NCBI GenBank assembly: GCA_019424695.1
Contig: JAHYZA010000005.1
Span: 186,001-250,000, forward strand
Origin: Oscillospiraceae bacterium
Lineage (GTDB): Bacteria; Bacillota; Clostridia; Oscillospirales; Ruminococcaceae
DNA length: 64,000 nt
Direction of reading: 5' to 3'
The translations under genes were made by a program, and so were the position numbers. This document shows positions 41,063 through 49,533 of this stretch, in pieces. Positions within the stretch are counted from its first letter, which is position 1; every line of letters begins with the position of its first letter. Under the pieces are notes generated by a model that was not told the DNA's origin, ran no database searches, and worked only from the letters and a program-made list of their open reading frames with translations.

Positions 41063-42609
41063 ACGCCGTCATATACGCCCGCTTTAGTTCCCATAATCAG
41101 ACAGAACAAAGCATAGAGGGACAACTTAAGGTCTGCTATGAGTTCGCCCAAAAGAACGGCTATACAGTCGTAGGGGAGTACATCGACAGGGCGCTTTCGG
41201 GTACAACAGATGCCCGCCCGGATTTCTTGCGAATGATTGCAGACAGCGACAAAAAGGGCTTTCAGTATGTGCTTGTGTATCAGCTTGACCGCTTTGCCCG
41301 CAATCGCTATGACAGCGCAACTTACAAGGCAAAACTCAAAAAGAATGGCGTGCGCGTTCTTTCGGCCCGTGAGAACATTACAGACGATGCAAGCGGCATT
41401 CTTGTGGAGGGCTTGCTGGAGAGTATGGCCGAGTATTACAGCGCGGAACTTTCGCAGAAAATCCGGCGCGGTATGGATATCAATGCAGAAAAGTGCCTAA
41501 GCAATGGCAGCAATCCGGGTCTAGGCTATCGCGTTGACGCAGACCGGCGGTTTTATATCGAACCAGAGGAAGCGGCTGTAGTGCAAGACGTGTTTGAACG
41601 ATATGCAAGCGGTCAAACAGTAACGGAAATATGTGCAGCGTTGAACGCCCGGGGAGTAAAGACTTCACGGGGGGCAAGTTTCAACAAAAACTCTTTGCGC
41701 ACAATGCTGCAAAATAAAAGGTACATCGGGGTATATAAATATAGAGATAAGGAAACTCCCGGCGGGATGCCTTGTATTATTGAGGATGATCTGTTTTATA
41801 AGGTACAGGAGATTTTGCAGAAAAATAAAAAGGCTCCTGCTCACGCAAAGGCAAAACAGGAGTATTTGCTTACAACAAAACTTTTCTGCGGCAAATGCCG
41901 GGATATGATGACCGGTGTCAAAGGAACCTCCCACACAGGAACAGACTATTTTTACTACAAATGTAACAATGCAAAGAAAAAGCTGTGTGATAAAAAGGCG
42001 GTACAGAAAGACTACATAGAAAATCTTGTAATTGCCGAGTGTCGTAAACAGCTATCGACGACAAATATAGACAAGATTGCTCATGAAGTGGTGGCCCTGT
42101 GTGAGAGGGAGAAAGACACATCGGGAATTAAGCGAGTAGAAAAGGCGATCAAGGAAAATGAGCGCAAGCAAAAGAACCTAATGGCTGCCGTTGCTGAGTG
42201 TGAGATTGAGAGCGTCCGAAAATCTCTGTACGCTGAAATTTCCAGATTAAACACTGAACACGATACACTCCAGAATGAGTATGCAATCGAAAAGGCCGGT
42301 GTGGTTTCCCTTACCATTGCAGAGGTGAAGTTCTTCCTGTCACAACTGAAAAAGGGTAGGGCAGACGATATCAGCTACCGCAAAACGCTAATCAACGTCT
42401 TTGTGAATGCGTTTTATCTGTATGACGATAAACTCACAATCTTCTTTAATTCCGGGGACAAGCCTGTTACAATAGACGCGGATTTATTACAGGCAGTTGA
42501 GGAAAACAGCGGGTTTGCTTTTGAACCGAACTGCTCCACCAATACAAGCAAATCCGAACTTTGCACTGTCAGGTGCAGGGTTCGGATTTGCTGTTTCAGG
42601 ACATATTGA
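41059..42609 (+). CDS. Large serine recombinase (integrase) with a host-encoded C-terminal tail
   Basis: A 516-residue site-specific recombinase. The resolvase domain begins MNAVIYARFSSHNQTEQSIE with catalytic Ser10 and continues with YIDRALSGTTDARPDF and YQLDRFARNRYDS. The recombinase domain (about 160-270) has GLGYRVDADRRFYIEPEEA. A zinc ribbon follows (CGKCRDMM ... CNNAKKKLC, about 278-315), then a long coiled coil (about 355-430). The att-like repeat falls at about codons 492-495; the final 20 or so codons lie beyond it and pass through a hairpin that looks like the native tmRNA terminator. That tail would change on excision. Confidence 0.9.
   Translation: MNAVIYARFSSHNQTEQSIEGQLKVCYEFAQKNGYTVVGEYIDRALSGTTDARPDFLRMIADSDKKGFQYVLVYQLDRFARNRYDSATYKAKLKKNGVRVLSARENITDDASGILVEGLLESMAEYYSAELSQKIRRGMDINAEKCLSNGSNPGLGYRVDADRRFYIEPEEAAVVQDVFERYASGQTVTEICAALNARGVKTSRGASFNKNSLRTMLQNKRYIGVYKYRDKETPGGMPCIIEDDLFYKVQEILQKNKKAPAHAKAKQEYLLTTKLFCGKCRDMMTGVKGTSHTGTDYFYYKCNNAKKKLCDKKAVQKDYIENLVIAECRKQLSTTNIDKIAHEVVALCEREKDTSGIKRVEKAIKENERKQKNLMAAVAECEIESVRKSLYAEISRLNTEHDTLQNEYAIEKAGVVSLTIAEVKFFLSQLKKGRADDISYRKTLINVFVNAFYLYDDKLTIFFNSGDKPVTIDADLLQAVEENSGFAFEPNCSTNTSKSELCTVRCRVRICCFRTY
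42533..42541 (+). repeat. Right attachment-site repeat inside the recombinase gene
   Basis: GCTCCACCA, identical to the last nine bases of ssrA (34887-34895). It is placed in the 3' end of the recombinase, 6 bases before a strong hairpin. A 9-mer alone could occur by chance in 64 kb; its position gives it weight. Confidence 0.65.
42547..42592 (+). terminator. Hairpin, probably the original ssrA terminator
   Basis: AGCAAATCCGAAC (42547-42559) pairs perfectly with GTTCGGATTTGCT (42580-42592); an inner TGCAC/GTGCA stem caps it. The following GTTTC is only a weak T tract. Its distance from the preceding CCA copy (5 bases) equals that of the left hairpin from the tmRNA. It overlaps the recombinase reading frame. 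Confidence 0.6.
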
Positions 42610-43218
42610 TGGTGTGAAGAGAGAGTTTCGCTGTTTTGTTGCAAATGGGAAGAGATCGTATACACGGAAAGGTCTTGAAGAGCAGATACGTTTTATAGGA
42701 AAGCGGCAGTACGGCCCGAAATCATGCCAATGGATGATGGTAAATTACCACTCCTGACGAAAGTTTAACTCGATACCTTCTGCTTTTTACGGCAGGCGGT
42801 TGCTTTTGTAATGGTTGGTGTTTTACAGACGATCTGAAGTGTATCCTGTGACCGTCTGGACAACAACCTCAAAAGGTAGTATTATCTGTTACGCGGACAG
42901 GGAAGGCATGAGAGGCGAAAGCGAAAGAGGGAAAGCGATGCCCCCTGTTAAATCAACTTGAACCATAGGAGTATATGCCGAAGGAATGCCCTGGGTACCG
43001 TATATCATATCTGAGCTGCTGCCAATTAGATAAGCTGATCGAATGCTTATAATAAAAACCAGTATCATATCAAAAAGGCAAGGAAGCAATGTACATATCG
43101 GAAAGGGCTGTAGGTACTCGTGACGTTTGGGACCGCAGCCTGAAGAGCGTTTGCGGCAAAAAATTCCAGAATTGATTGAAAGGCGGCTTTTGTTACCGCA
43201 ACTTCGGTATTAAAAATT
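42610..43218. other. Gene-poor stretch, possible decayed coding DNA
   Basis: About 600 bases without a convincing gene. On the plus strand short protein-like fragments occur with in-frame stops between them, for example KGLEEQIRFIGKRQYGPKSC near 42670-42730, GVYAEGMPWVPYII near 42968-43010 and EERLRQKIPELIERRLLLPQ near 43145-43200. This suggests degenerate genes next to the element border. No family was recognised, and no tRNA or ncRNA is apparent. Confidence 0.4.
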
Positions 43219-43494
43219 ATGAAAATTGTGTTATTTTATTTAGTTACGATCAATCTGATTGCCTTTGCCATGATGGCAGAGGACAAACGACGTGCAAAAC
43301 GGCATGCGTGGCGTATTCCAGAAAAAGTGCTGTTCCTTGCAGCTCTGCTGGGCGGCAGTGTTGGCGCATGGGCAGGTATGTACCTGCATCACCATAAAAC
43401 GAAGCATTGGTATTTTGTAGTGGGAATACCATTGATTTTGGCGGTACAACTGATTCTGGCGTTTGGAATGGGGGGACGATATCATGCGGTTTGA
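43219..43494 (+). CDS. DUF1294 small membrane protein
   Basis: A 91-residue protein with three hydrophobic segments (about 2-18, 37-53 and 65-85). The block KRRAKRHAWRIPEKVLFLAALLGGSVGAWAGM, read as RIPE...LGGxxGAxxGM, is the DUF1294 signature, as is the HHKTKHWYF loop before the last helix. Function unknown. No good ribosome binding site is seen before the ATG. Confidence 0.82.
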   Translation: MKIVLFYLVTINLIAFAMMAEDKRRAKRHAWRIPEKVLFLAALLGGSVGAWAGMYLHHHKTKHWYFVVGIPLILAVQLILAFGMGGRYHAV

Positions 43495-43735
43495 CAAATG
43501 GAAGAAACGAAAGCAGGAGATACAAATACCACCAGACGGAATGACCCAAGCAGATATTGCTACCCAAAGCAGTATCTGCACAGGGGAGACCTTGATCGGA
43601 TTTTTAGACCCGCATACGGGACGATTGTTGCAGGCTGTTGTGGTCCGGGAGGCTGAAGATGTCGTGGCATTTTACAGAAAATACGGATATGAGCCTCCTG
43701 TTGGAATTGACAAAAAAATGCCAATCAGACTTTGA
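43484..43735 (+). CDS. Hypothetical protein, 83 residues
   Basis: Not recognised. MRFDKWKKRKQEIQIPPDGM leads into TQADIATQSSICTGETLIGF, then DPHTGRLLQAVVVREAEDVV and a C-terminal FYRKYGYEPP. It overlaps the DUF1294 gene by 11 bases with GGGGGAC upstream of its ATG, so the two are likely cotranscribed. It looks like a compact soluble protein with one cysteine. Confidence 0.6.
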   Translation: MRFDKWKKRKQEIQIPPDGMTQADIATQSSICTGETLIGFLDPHTGRLLQAVVVREAEDVVAFYRKYGYEPPVGIDKKMPIRL

Positions 43736-43812
43736 CATTTCGTTAACTTTGTGAACTATCTTGCGGTTTCGCATATTTCTTGCGCAATCTGTAGCGTGAA
43801 TGCGCAGATTCT

Positions 43813-43840
43813 TTGCAAATGACAAAATGGATGTTATAAT
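43813..43840 (+). promoter_or_regulatory. Promoter of pta
   Basis: TTGCAA (43813-43818) and TATAAT (43835-43840) are 16 bases apart, about 75 bases before the pta start. A 6-base inverted repeat AATCTG/CAGATT lies directly upstream of the -35 (43787-43811). Confidence 0.7.
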
Positions 43841-43915
43841 AAACTTGTAAGTGTCGCGCTAGAAAGATCTTTGCGGATTTTTCTGCGTTGGAAAATATTG
43901 GAGGTAGTTTTTTGT

Positions 43916-44881
43916 ATGTCCATTTTTGAAAATTTTGAAGCCAAGCTGCGTGCAGAATCCAAGTCCATCGTTTTCACCGAGGGGGCCGATGCACGCATTT
44001 TGTCTGCTGCCAGCCGTTTGCTGGCCGGCAAGACATTGCGTGTCATTCTGCTGGGCGAACCGGAAGCTGTCCGAAAGGCGGCGGCTGATGCGGGTTTTGA
44101 TATTACCGGTGCAGAAATCTTGAACCCGACATCTTATGAGGGCTTTGAAGAAATGGTTACCAAAATGGTCGAGCTCCGTAAGGGCAAGATGACGGAGGAT
44201 CAGTGCCGTGCGGCGCTCTCCAAGTCCAACTATTTTGGCACCATGCTTGTCAAGATGGGCAAGGCAGACTGCCTGCTGGGCGGCGCTACTTATTCTACTG
44301 CCGATACGGTTCGCCCGGCCCTGCAGCTGATCAAGTGCAAGCCCGGTATCAAATCGGTCAGCTCCTGCTTTATTCTGATGCGCGGTGACGAAAGCATCGC
44401 GATGGGGGATTGCGCAATCAACATTGATCCCAGCGAGGATGAGATTGTGGAGTCTACGGTAGAGACCGCTCATACCGCTGAGATCTTCGGCATTGACCCC
44501 CGCGTTGCGCTTTTGTCTTACTCCACGAAAGGCTCCGGCAAGGGCGAAACGGTCGACAAGATGCGTAATGCGACCGCCCGCGTGCAGGCAGCGCACCCCG
44601 AACTGAAGGTGGACGGCGAACTGCAGTTTGATGCAGCCGTGGCCCCGGAAGTCGGTCAGCTCAAGGCCCCCGGTTCCACGGTGGCCGGCTATGCCAATAC
44701 CTTTATTTTCCCCAATATCAATGCCGGCAATATCGGCTATAAGATTGCCCAGCGTCTGGGCGGTTTTGAAGCCTATGGCCCCATCCTGCAGGGCTTGAAT
44801 GCCCCTATCAATGACCTGTCCCGTGGCTGTAATGCGGAAGAAGTCTATAAAATGGCACTGATTACCGCTGCTCTGATCTGA
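43916..44881 (+). CDS. pta: Phosphate acetyltransferase
   Basis: A 321-residue Pta converting acetyl-CoA and phosphate to acetyl phosphate in acetate fermentation. Features: SIVFTEGADARILSAASRLL, then VILLGEP, LLGGATYSTADTVRPALQLI near residue 122, SKSNYFGTMLVKMGKAD and the C-terminal ANTFIFPNINAGNIGYKIAQRLG. Phosphate butyryltransferase is a related alternative, but the C-terminal block is that of Pta. The ackA partner is not adjacent. The ATG at 43916 lies about 12 bases after GGAGG. Confidence 0.9.
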   Translation: MSIFENFEAKLRAESKSIVFTEGADARILSAASRLLAGKTLRVILLGEPEAVRKAAADAGFDITGAEILNPTSYEGFEEMVTKMVELRKGKMTEDQCRAALSKSNYFGTMLVKMGKADCLLGGATYSTADTVRPALQLIKCKPGIKSVSSCFILMRGDESIAMGDCAINIDPSEDEIVESTVETAHTAEIFGIDPRVALLSYSTKGSGKGETVDKMRNATARVQAAHPELKVDGELQFDAAVAPEVGQLKAPGSTVAGYANTFIFPNINAGNIGYKIAQRLGGFEAYGPILQGLNAPINDLSRGCNAEEVYKMALITAALI

Positions 44882-44901
44882 GTTGATTTCTTAATACAAC
44901 T

Positions 44902-44963
44902 ACGCTCCCTTTGAGGAGACACGATGCGAACGGATGCCGTGTCCCCACAAAGGGAGCGTTTTC
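44902..44963 (+). terminator. Terminator of pta
   Basis: ACGCTCCCTTTG (44902-44913) pairs with CAAAGGGAGCGT (44948-44959), with an inner GACACGATGC/GCCGTGTC hairpin in the loop, followed by TTTTCT. It starts 21 bases after the pta stop codon. Confidence 0.9.
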
Positions 44964-44999
44964 TATACGTGTAGGAACGAAGGCAGCGCATATAAAAGT

Positions 45000-45035
45000 C
45001 CCCCGCAGCAATGCCTGTTGGCATCGCTGCGGGGG
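45000..45035 (-). terminator. Terminator of pyk-luxS
   Basis: CCCCCGCAGC (45000-45009) pairs with GCTGCGGGGG (45026-45035) around a loop that itself folds (ATGCC/GGCAT). On the minus strand it is followed by GACTTTTAT. It lies 26 bases past the luxS stop. Confidence 0.85.
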
Positions 45036-45061
45036 ATAAACCTATAATGTTGGATTGTATA

Positions 45062-45523
45062 TCAATACCGCAGATGGTCGGCGTCCAGTGCATTCAGTAC
45101 CGGCAGCATGGCAGCTGCTTCTGCACGGGCAGCAACCGGGTCCATCATCAAATAGTTGCCGCATTCCACGGCGGAAGCGCCGGGAATTTCGCCGTTGTAT
45201 TCTGCCATCCAGGCAAAAGCACTGCGTACAAGATCCAGCGCTTCCGCATCAGACAATCCAGTGGTCAACAGATAAAAACCGGTCAGGCACCCCATCGGGC
45301 CGACATAGACAACACCTTTGCTGTATTGACTGTTACGTGCATAGGTGGCGAACAGATGCTCCAGTGTATGTGCTGCGGCAGAAGAAAGGTACTGCCCCTG
45401 ATTGGGCTGTTTCATGCGGATATCCCAAGTGCGGATTTCCCCGTTGGGGCCATCCTGGCGGGAGAGATACATCCCGGGCAGTAACCGGGTATGGTCCACG
45501 CAAAAACTGGCAATACGTTCCAT
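45062..45523 (-). CDS. luxS: S-ribosylhomocysteine lyase LuxS
   Basis: A 153-residue metalloenzyme that splits S-ribosylhomocysteine into homocysteine and the autoinducer-2 precursor DPD. It begins MERIASFCVDHTRLLPGMYL. Metal ligands are in HTLEH near residue 53 and the Cys of VECGNY near residue 124; the active-site Cys is in PMGCLTGFY. Homocysteine released here can feed MetH. It starts 10 bases after the pyk stop with GAGGTGA upstream, so it is the second gene of a pyk-luxS unit. The methylthioadenosine/SAH nucleosidase gene is not in the window. Confidence 0.94.
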   Translation of the reverse strand: MERIASFCVDHTRLLPGMYLSRQDGPNGEIRTWDIRMKQPNQGQYLSSAAAHTLEHLFATYARNSQYSKGVVYVGPMGCLTGFYLLTTGLSDAEALDLVRSAFAWMAEYNGEIPGASAVECGNYLMMDPVAARAEAAAMLPVLNALDADHLRY

Positions 45524-45533
45524 CTTATTCACC

Positions 45534-47279
45534 TCAGACCGGCATAGCCTGCACAACGCCGCGAGAGCAATCCATCGAAACAACCATGCCGTCCTTCAGC
45601 GTGCGGGTGGCGTTGGTGGCGCCAACGATCACGGCTTTGTCCAGCGTCAGACCGACAATGGCAGAATGGCTGTTGGTGCCTGCTTCTTCAGTGATAATAC
45701 CGGCCGCATCACGCATGAACGGGAGGGCTGCGTTGGTCGTGAAAGGAACGACCAGGATCTGGCCCGGCTTAAACTTCTTAGCGGCTTCGGCAGCGCTGCG
45801 GCAAACACAGATTTCGCCCTTGGCATTGTGCTGACCGATGCCGACACCGGCCAGCAGTGTGTCGCCGACCATATGAATCTTGATCATGTTGGTCGTGCCG
45901 GACACACCAACAGGGACGCCGGCCGTGACAACAACGAGGTCCCCGGAGTGAATCAGATTAGCCTTTTCAGCGGCAGCCACAGACATGCTGATCAGTTCAT
46001 CGGTGGAGTTGGCGTAGTCCATCAGCAGGGGGGTAACACCGCGGTAAATGTTCATCTGACGGCGGGTGCGCTCGTCGAGAACACAGGCAATGATTTGCGT
46101 GTCGGGACGGAAACGGCTCAGCAGACGGGCCGTTTCACCGCTCTTGGAAGCAGAAATGATGGCGGAGGCTCCGATGTCGGTAGCCGTCGTGCAGGCGGCG
46201 TGGCCAACAGCCGCACCAATGGTGAGGTGAGAATCGTGGTTGCCGGCATGATGAACCAGGCTGTCAAAGCTGGAATCGGCCTCCGTGGTCTCGGCAATGG
46301 TGGCCATTGCCTTCAAGGCTTCCACGGGGTACTTGCCGGCAGCCGTCTCACCGGAAAGCATTACGGCACCGGTACCGTCGTAGATGGCGTTGGCCACGTC
46401 GGTAATCTCGGCACGGGTGGGGCGGGGATTGATGATCATGGAATCCAGCATCTGGGTGGCGGTGATGCAGATCTTGCCGGCGCTCATGGCACGGTCAATC
46501 AGGTGTTTCTGGATGGCAGGAATCTCGGCGTAGTCGATCTCAACGCCCATATCGCCGCGAGCTACCATGATACCGTCCGCCACGGTCAGAATCTCGTCGA
46601 TATTATCGATGCCTTCCTGGTTCTCGATCTTGGCGATAATGCGCATCGTGCAGTCATGCTCATTGAGCAGGTGACGAATCTCCATGATATCCTGCGCGTT
46701 ACGGGTGAAGCTGGCGGAAATCAGGTCAAAGCCCTGCTGGATGCCGAACAGAATATCATCACGATCACGCTGGCTCATATATGGCATGGACAGATGCACG
46801 CCGGGAACGTTGACGCCCTTTTTGGTTTTGATCACACCATCATTCTGCACTGTGCAATGAATTTCGGTGTCGGTAACATCGTCGATCAGAAGCTCAATCA
46901 GGCCATCGTCCAGCATGATACGGCCGCCGGGCTGTACGTCATGCGGAAGTTCCTTGTAGGTGACGGAGCAAATTTCGTTGGTGCCTTCCACATCCCGGGA
47001 GGTCAGCGTAAACTTCTGGCCGGCGGTAAGGTTCTCGGAACCGTTGGCAAAAACGCCAAGGCGAATTTCAGGGCCTTTGGTGTCCAGCATGGCTGCAACC
47101 GGCAGATCCATCTCAGCGGTCAGGGCACGCAGCGCATCCAGACGGCCTTTGTGCTCTTCGTAATCACCGTGAGAAAAATTAAAACGGGCAACGTCCATAC
47201 CGTTTTCCAGCAACTGGCGAAGAATACCAGGCTTATCGGTGGACGGGCCCATTGTGCAAACGATCTTTGTTTTACGCAT
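45534..47279 (-). CDS. pyk: Pyruvate kinase with C-terminal PEP-utiliser-like domain
   Basis: A 581-residue glycolytic enzyme. The barrel starts MRKTKIVCTMGPSTDKPGIL and contains RFNFSHGDYEEH, LDTKGPEIR and the catalytic-loop segments AKIENQEGIDNIDEIL and MVARGDMGVEI. Residues about 475-581 form the extra domain seen in Bacillus-type pyruvate kinases, with TEEAGTNSHSAIVGL resembling the phosphohistidine domain of PEP synthase but with Ser-His-Ser at the active-site position. GGAGG is 8 bases before the ATG. It has its own promoter and is cotranscribed with luxS. Confidence 0.95.
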   Translation of the reverse strand: MRKTKIVCTMGPSTDKPGILRQLLENGMDVARFNFSHGDYEEHKGRLDALRALTAEMDLPVAAMLDTKGPEIRLGVFANGSENLTAGQKFTLTSRDVEGTNEICSVTYKELPHDVQPGGRIMLDDGLIELLIDDVTDTEIHCTVQNDGVIKTKKGVNVPGVHLSMPYMSQRDRDDILFGIQQGFDLISASFTRNAQDIMEIRHLLNEHDCTMRIIAKIENQEGIDNIDEILTVADGIMVARGDMGVEIDYAEIPAIQKHLIDRAMSAGKICITATQMLDSMIINPRPTRAEITDVANAIYDGTGAVMLSGETAAGKYPVEALKAMATIAETTEADSSFDSLVHHAGNHDSHLTIGAAVGHAACTTATDIGASAIISASKSGETARLLSRFRPDTQIIACVLDERTRRQMNIYRGVTPLLMDYANSTDELISMSVAAAEKANLIHSGDLVVVTAGVPVGVSGTTNMIKIHMVGDTLLAGVGIGQHNAKGEICVCRSAAEAAKKFKPGQILVVPFTTNAALPFMRDAAGIITEEAGTNSHSAIVGLTLDKAVIVGATNATRTLKDGMVVSMDCSRGVVQAMPV

Positions 47280-47328
47280 ATACTTTGTTCCTCCATGGAT
47301 TCTCAAATCATAAACATTATCCAAGGTA

Positions 47329-47358
47329 ATTATACTACAACGTTGCACAAATAGACAA
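47329..47358 (-). promoter_or_regulatory. Promoter of pyk-luxS
   Basis: On the minus strand TTGTCT (47353-47358) and TATAAT (47329-47334) are 18 bases apart, about 50 bases before the pyk start codon. Confidence 0.75.
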
Positions 47359-47437
47359 GTCCCTGCTGGAGGTTTACGCGCATTTTACGGGCAATTGCCT
47401 GGAAAAGAGTTACTTTGTAAGAAAAAAGATGAAACAT

Positions 47438-47466
47438 TTTACATTTTAAAGTCTTTCGGGTATAAT
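47438..47466 (+). promoter_or_regulatory. Promoter of deoB
   Basis: TTTACA (47438-47443) and TATAAT (47461-47466) are 17 bases apart with an extended GGG before the -10. It is divergent from the pyk promoter about 80 bases away. Confidence 0.75.
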
Positions 47467-47525
47467 GAGAAACAAGAATGGCGGATTGTAACTTTTCCGA
47501 TTTTTCAGACAGGAGCGTAAGACTT

Positions 47526-48701
47526 ATGGCAAAACGAGTATTTCTCATCGTACTGGACAGCTTTGGCATCGGGGCGGAACCGGATGCAGCCCAGTTCGGT
47601 GACGCGGGAACCAATACCCTGGCAGCGATTGCAGCTCATCCCAATTTTAAGGGAGAACACTTGGCGGAATTGGGACTATTCAATCTGGATGGTGTGACCT
47701 GTGGCAAAGCCATGGCACATCCTGTGGGCAGCTTCGCTCGTTTGCGTGAAGCAAGCGCCGGCAAGGATACGACAATCGGGCACTGGGAAATTGCGGGACT
47801 TTTGAGTGCTGAGCCGCTCCCGACGTTTCCGAACGGATTCCCGCAGGAATTGCTGGACGCGTTTACCGCCAAAACCGGATATAAGGTGCTGTGCAACAAG
47901 CCGTATTCCGGCACCGAGGTCATCCGGGATTACGGTGAGGAGCATGCCAAAACCGGTGCGCTGATCGTTTATACCTCGGCGGACAGTGTGTTCCAGATCG
48001 CGGCTAACGAAGCCATCGTTCCGTTGGAAAAACTCTACGAAATTTGTGAGCAGGCCCGTGAACTTCTGGTTGGAAAATACGGCGTCGGCCGCGTAATTGC
48101 CCGTCCGTTTGTGGGCGACTGTGCCTCCAATTTTACCCGCACGGCACGCCGTCACGACTACAGCCTGGTTCCGCCCCGGGATACCATGCTGGACGCGCTG
48201 CAGGCAGCGGGAAAGGCGACCATCGGCGTTGGCAAGATTTACGATATTTTCGCCGGCAAAGGGGTGGGAGAGACCATCCGAACCAGTGGCAATACCGAAG
48301 GCTTGCAGGTGACGCTGGAACTGGCGGACCGTGATTTTGAGGGGCTCGCGTTTGTTAACCTTGTGGACTTTGATATGTTGTATGGCCATCGCCGTGATGT
48401 GGCCGGGTATGCTGCTGCGGCGGCAGAGTTCAACGACTGGCTGCCGACATTCCGCGCCAAGATGCGCCCGGGCGACGTGCTGATGGTTACGGCGGACCAC
48501 GGCTGTGATCCCAGCTATACCAGGACGACGGACCATACCCGGGAGTATGTGCCGTTCCTGATTTGCGGTGATGAGATTCGCGAAGGGGTCAATCTTCATA
48601 CACGGTACAGCTTTGCCACAATTGCAGACACTGTCTGCCGAAGCCTGAATGTGCCGTATTGCCCGGCAGGCTGCGGCGTATATGATGAGATTCGCAAATA
48701 A
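47526..48701 (+). CDS. deoB: Phosphopentomutase
   Basis: A 391-residue metal-dependent mutase of the alkaline phosphatase fold interconverting ribose-1- and ribose-5-phosphate in nucleoside salvage. Features: VFLIVLDSFGIGAEPDA with a metal Asp, the phospho-acceptor Thr in GKDTTIGHWEI near residue 87, and C-terminal metal ligands in LVDFDMLYGHRRD and TADHGCDPSYTRTTDHTRE. AGGAGCG precedes the ATG at 47526. It overlaps the next gene. Confidence 0.95.
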   Translation: MAKRVFLIVLDSFGIGAEPDAAQFGDAGTNTLAAIAAHPNFKGEHLAELGLFNLDGVTCGKAMAHPVGSFARLREASAGKDTTIGHWEIAGLLSAEPLPTFPNGFPQELLDAFTAKTGYKVLCNKPYSGTEVIRDYGEEHAKTGALIVYTSADSVFQIAANEAIVPLEKLYEICEQARELLVGKYGVGRVIARPFVGDCASNFTRTARRHDYSLVPPRDTMLDALQAAGKATIGVGKIYDIFAGKGVGETIRTSGNTEGLQVTLELADRDFEGLAFVNLVDFDMLYGHRRDVAGYAAAAAEFNDWLPTFRAKMRPGDVLMVTADHGCDPSYTRTTDHTREYVPFLICGDEIREGVNLHTRYSFATIADTVCRSLNVPYCPAGCGVYDEIRK

Positions 48702-49521
48702 GATGGCGCTGGTACTCCTGTACAGTCTGGCGGCGGTGCTGGTGGCCTATTCCCTGGGTCTGGCCTTTACCAGTAACTTCAACATGGGAAACCTGATGGT
48801 CTGGCTCCTGACGGCGGCGGTAACATGTTATGCGATATGGCGCAAACCGCTGCATACATGGTTTCATACAGCAACAGCCGGCCGGATCGTCTGGTGGGTC
48901 CTTGTGCTTCTTGGGATTCTGTATGCGATACTGATCGCTTTCGTTGCGGTGAGCGGGTACGCGAATCCGCCCACCGGTCAGGAAAAAGTCGTCATCGTCC
49001 TGGGGGCGGGGCTCCGAAAAGATAAGCCCAGCACCTTGCTGCGCTATCGGCTGGACAAAGCATACGAATATGTAGCAGCACACCCGGATGTGCTGGTCAT
49101 CACAAGTGGCGGACAGGGCCGCGATGAATGGGTTCCGGAAGGGCAGGCCATGCGCGAGTATCTGATTGCAAAGGGCCTTGACCCCCAGCGCGTGGTGGCG
49201 GAAAACGCATCCACTTCCACGGAAGAAAATTTTTCCTTTTCGTTGGAACTTATGCAGGAATACGGATATGATGCAGATACCCCGGTGGTCTATATTTCCA
49301 ATGCGTTTCATTGCTATCGGGCTGGATGCTATGCGCACAGGGCCGGATTTTCCGAAGCGACTTCGCTTCCGGCTGCCACACCGTGGCGCAGCGTACTGCC
49401 CTGTTATCTGCGGGAAGCGCTTGCGCTCGCCTATTACTGGGTTTTCAAAACTTCTGCCAGTGGTCCCATGCACGCTCTGGTAGGTTTTTTGGATTTGAAT
49501 AAACGATTTTTTTATAAGTAG
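48685..49521 (+). CDS. YdcF/SanA-like DUF218 membrane protein
   Basis: A 278-residue protein overlapping deoB by 17 bases. The first 100 residues hold about three membrane segments. The DUF218 domain follows, with VVIVLGAGLRKDKPSTLLRYRLDKA, TSGGQGRDEWVPEGQAM and ENASTSTEENFSFS. The family includes ElyC/SanA proteins linked to the cell envelope and vancomycin resistance. Substrate unknown. A start at ATG 48703, just after the deoB stop, is an alternative. Confidence 0.82.
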   Translation: MRFANKMALVLLYSLAAVLVAYSLGLAFTSNFNMGNLMVWLLTAAVTCYAIWRKPLHTWFHTATAGRIVWWVLVLLGILYAILIAFVAVSGYANPPTGQEKVVIVLGAGLRKDKPSTLLRYRLDKAYEYVAAHPDVLVITSGGQGRDEWVPEGQAMREYLIAKGLDPQRVVAENASTSTEENFSFSLELMQEYGYDADTPVVYISNAFHCYRAGCYAHRAGFSEATSLPAATPWRSVLPCYLREALALAYYWVFKTSASGPMHALVGFLDLNKRFFYK

Positions 49522-49533
49522 GAGGGAACTGCT

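Larger units (their letters stand above)
34896..42541. mobile_element. Integrated element at the 3' end of ssrA, serine-recombinase type
   Basis: About 7.65 kb lying between the tmRNA CCA end and a second copy of GCTCCACCA at 42533-42541 inside the 3' end of the recombinase gene. The left part is a minus-strand operon of nine small genes plus a DUF3987 protein; the right part is a plus-strand DUF6076 gene and a large serine recombinase. The two groups diverge from a regulatory region at 39949-40147. No capsid, conjugation or toxin gene was recognised. It could be a phage satellite, an integrative plasmid-like element or a relic of a larger ICE. The borders are inferred from the repeat, not from an empty-site comparison. 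Confidence 0.75.

Noticed and set aside
42497..42757. 86-residue frame across the right element border
   Set aside because: It overlaps the recombinase end and the hairpin, lacks a ribosome binding site, and its start lies inside the recombinase gene.
43741..43760. Rex-like site upstream of pta (TTTGTGAAC)
   Set aside because: Only a left half site; the right half at the right distance reads CTTGCGG. It also lies about 80 bases upstream of the -10.
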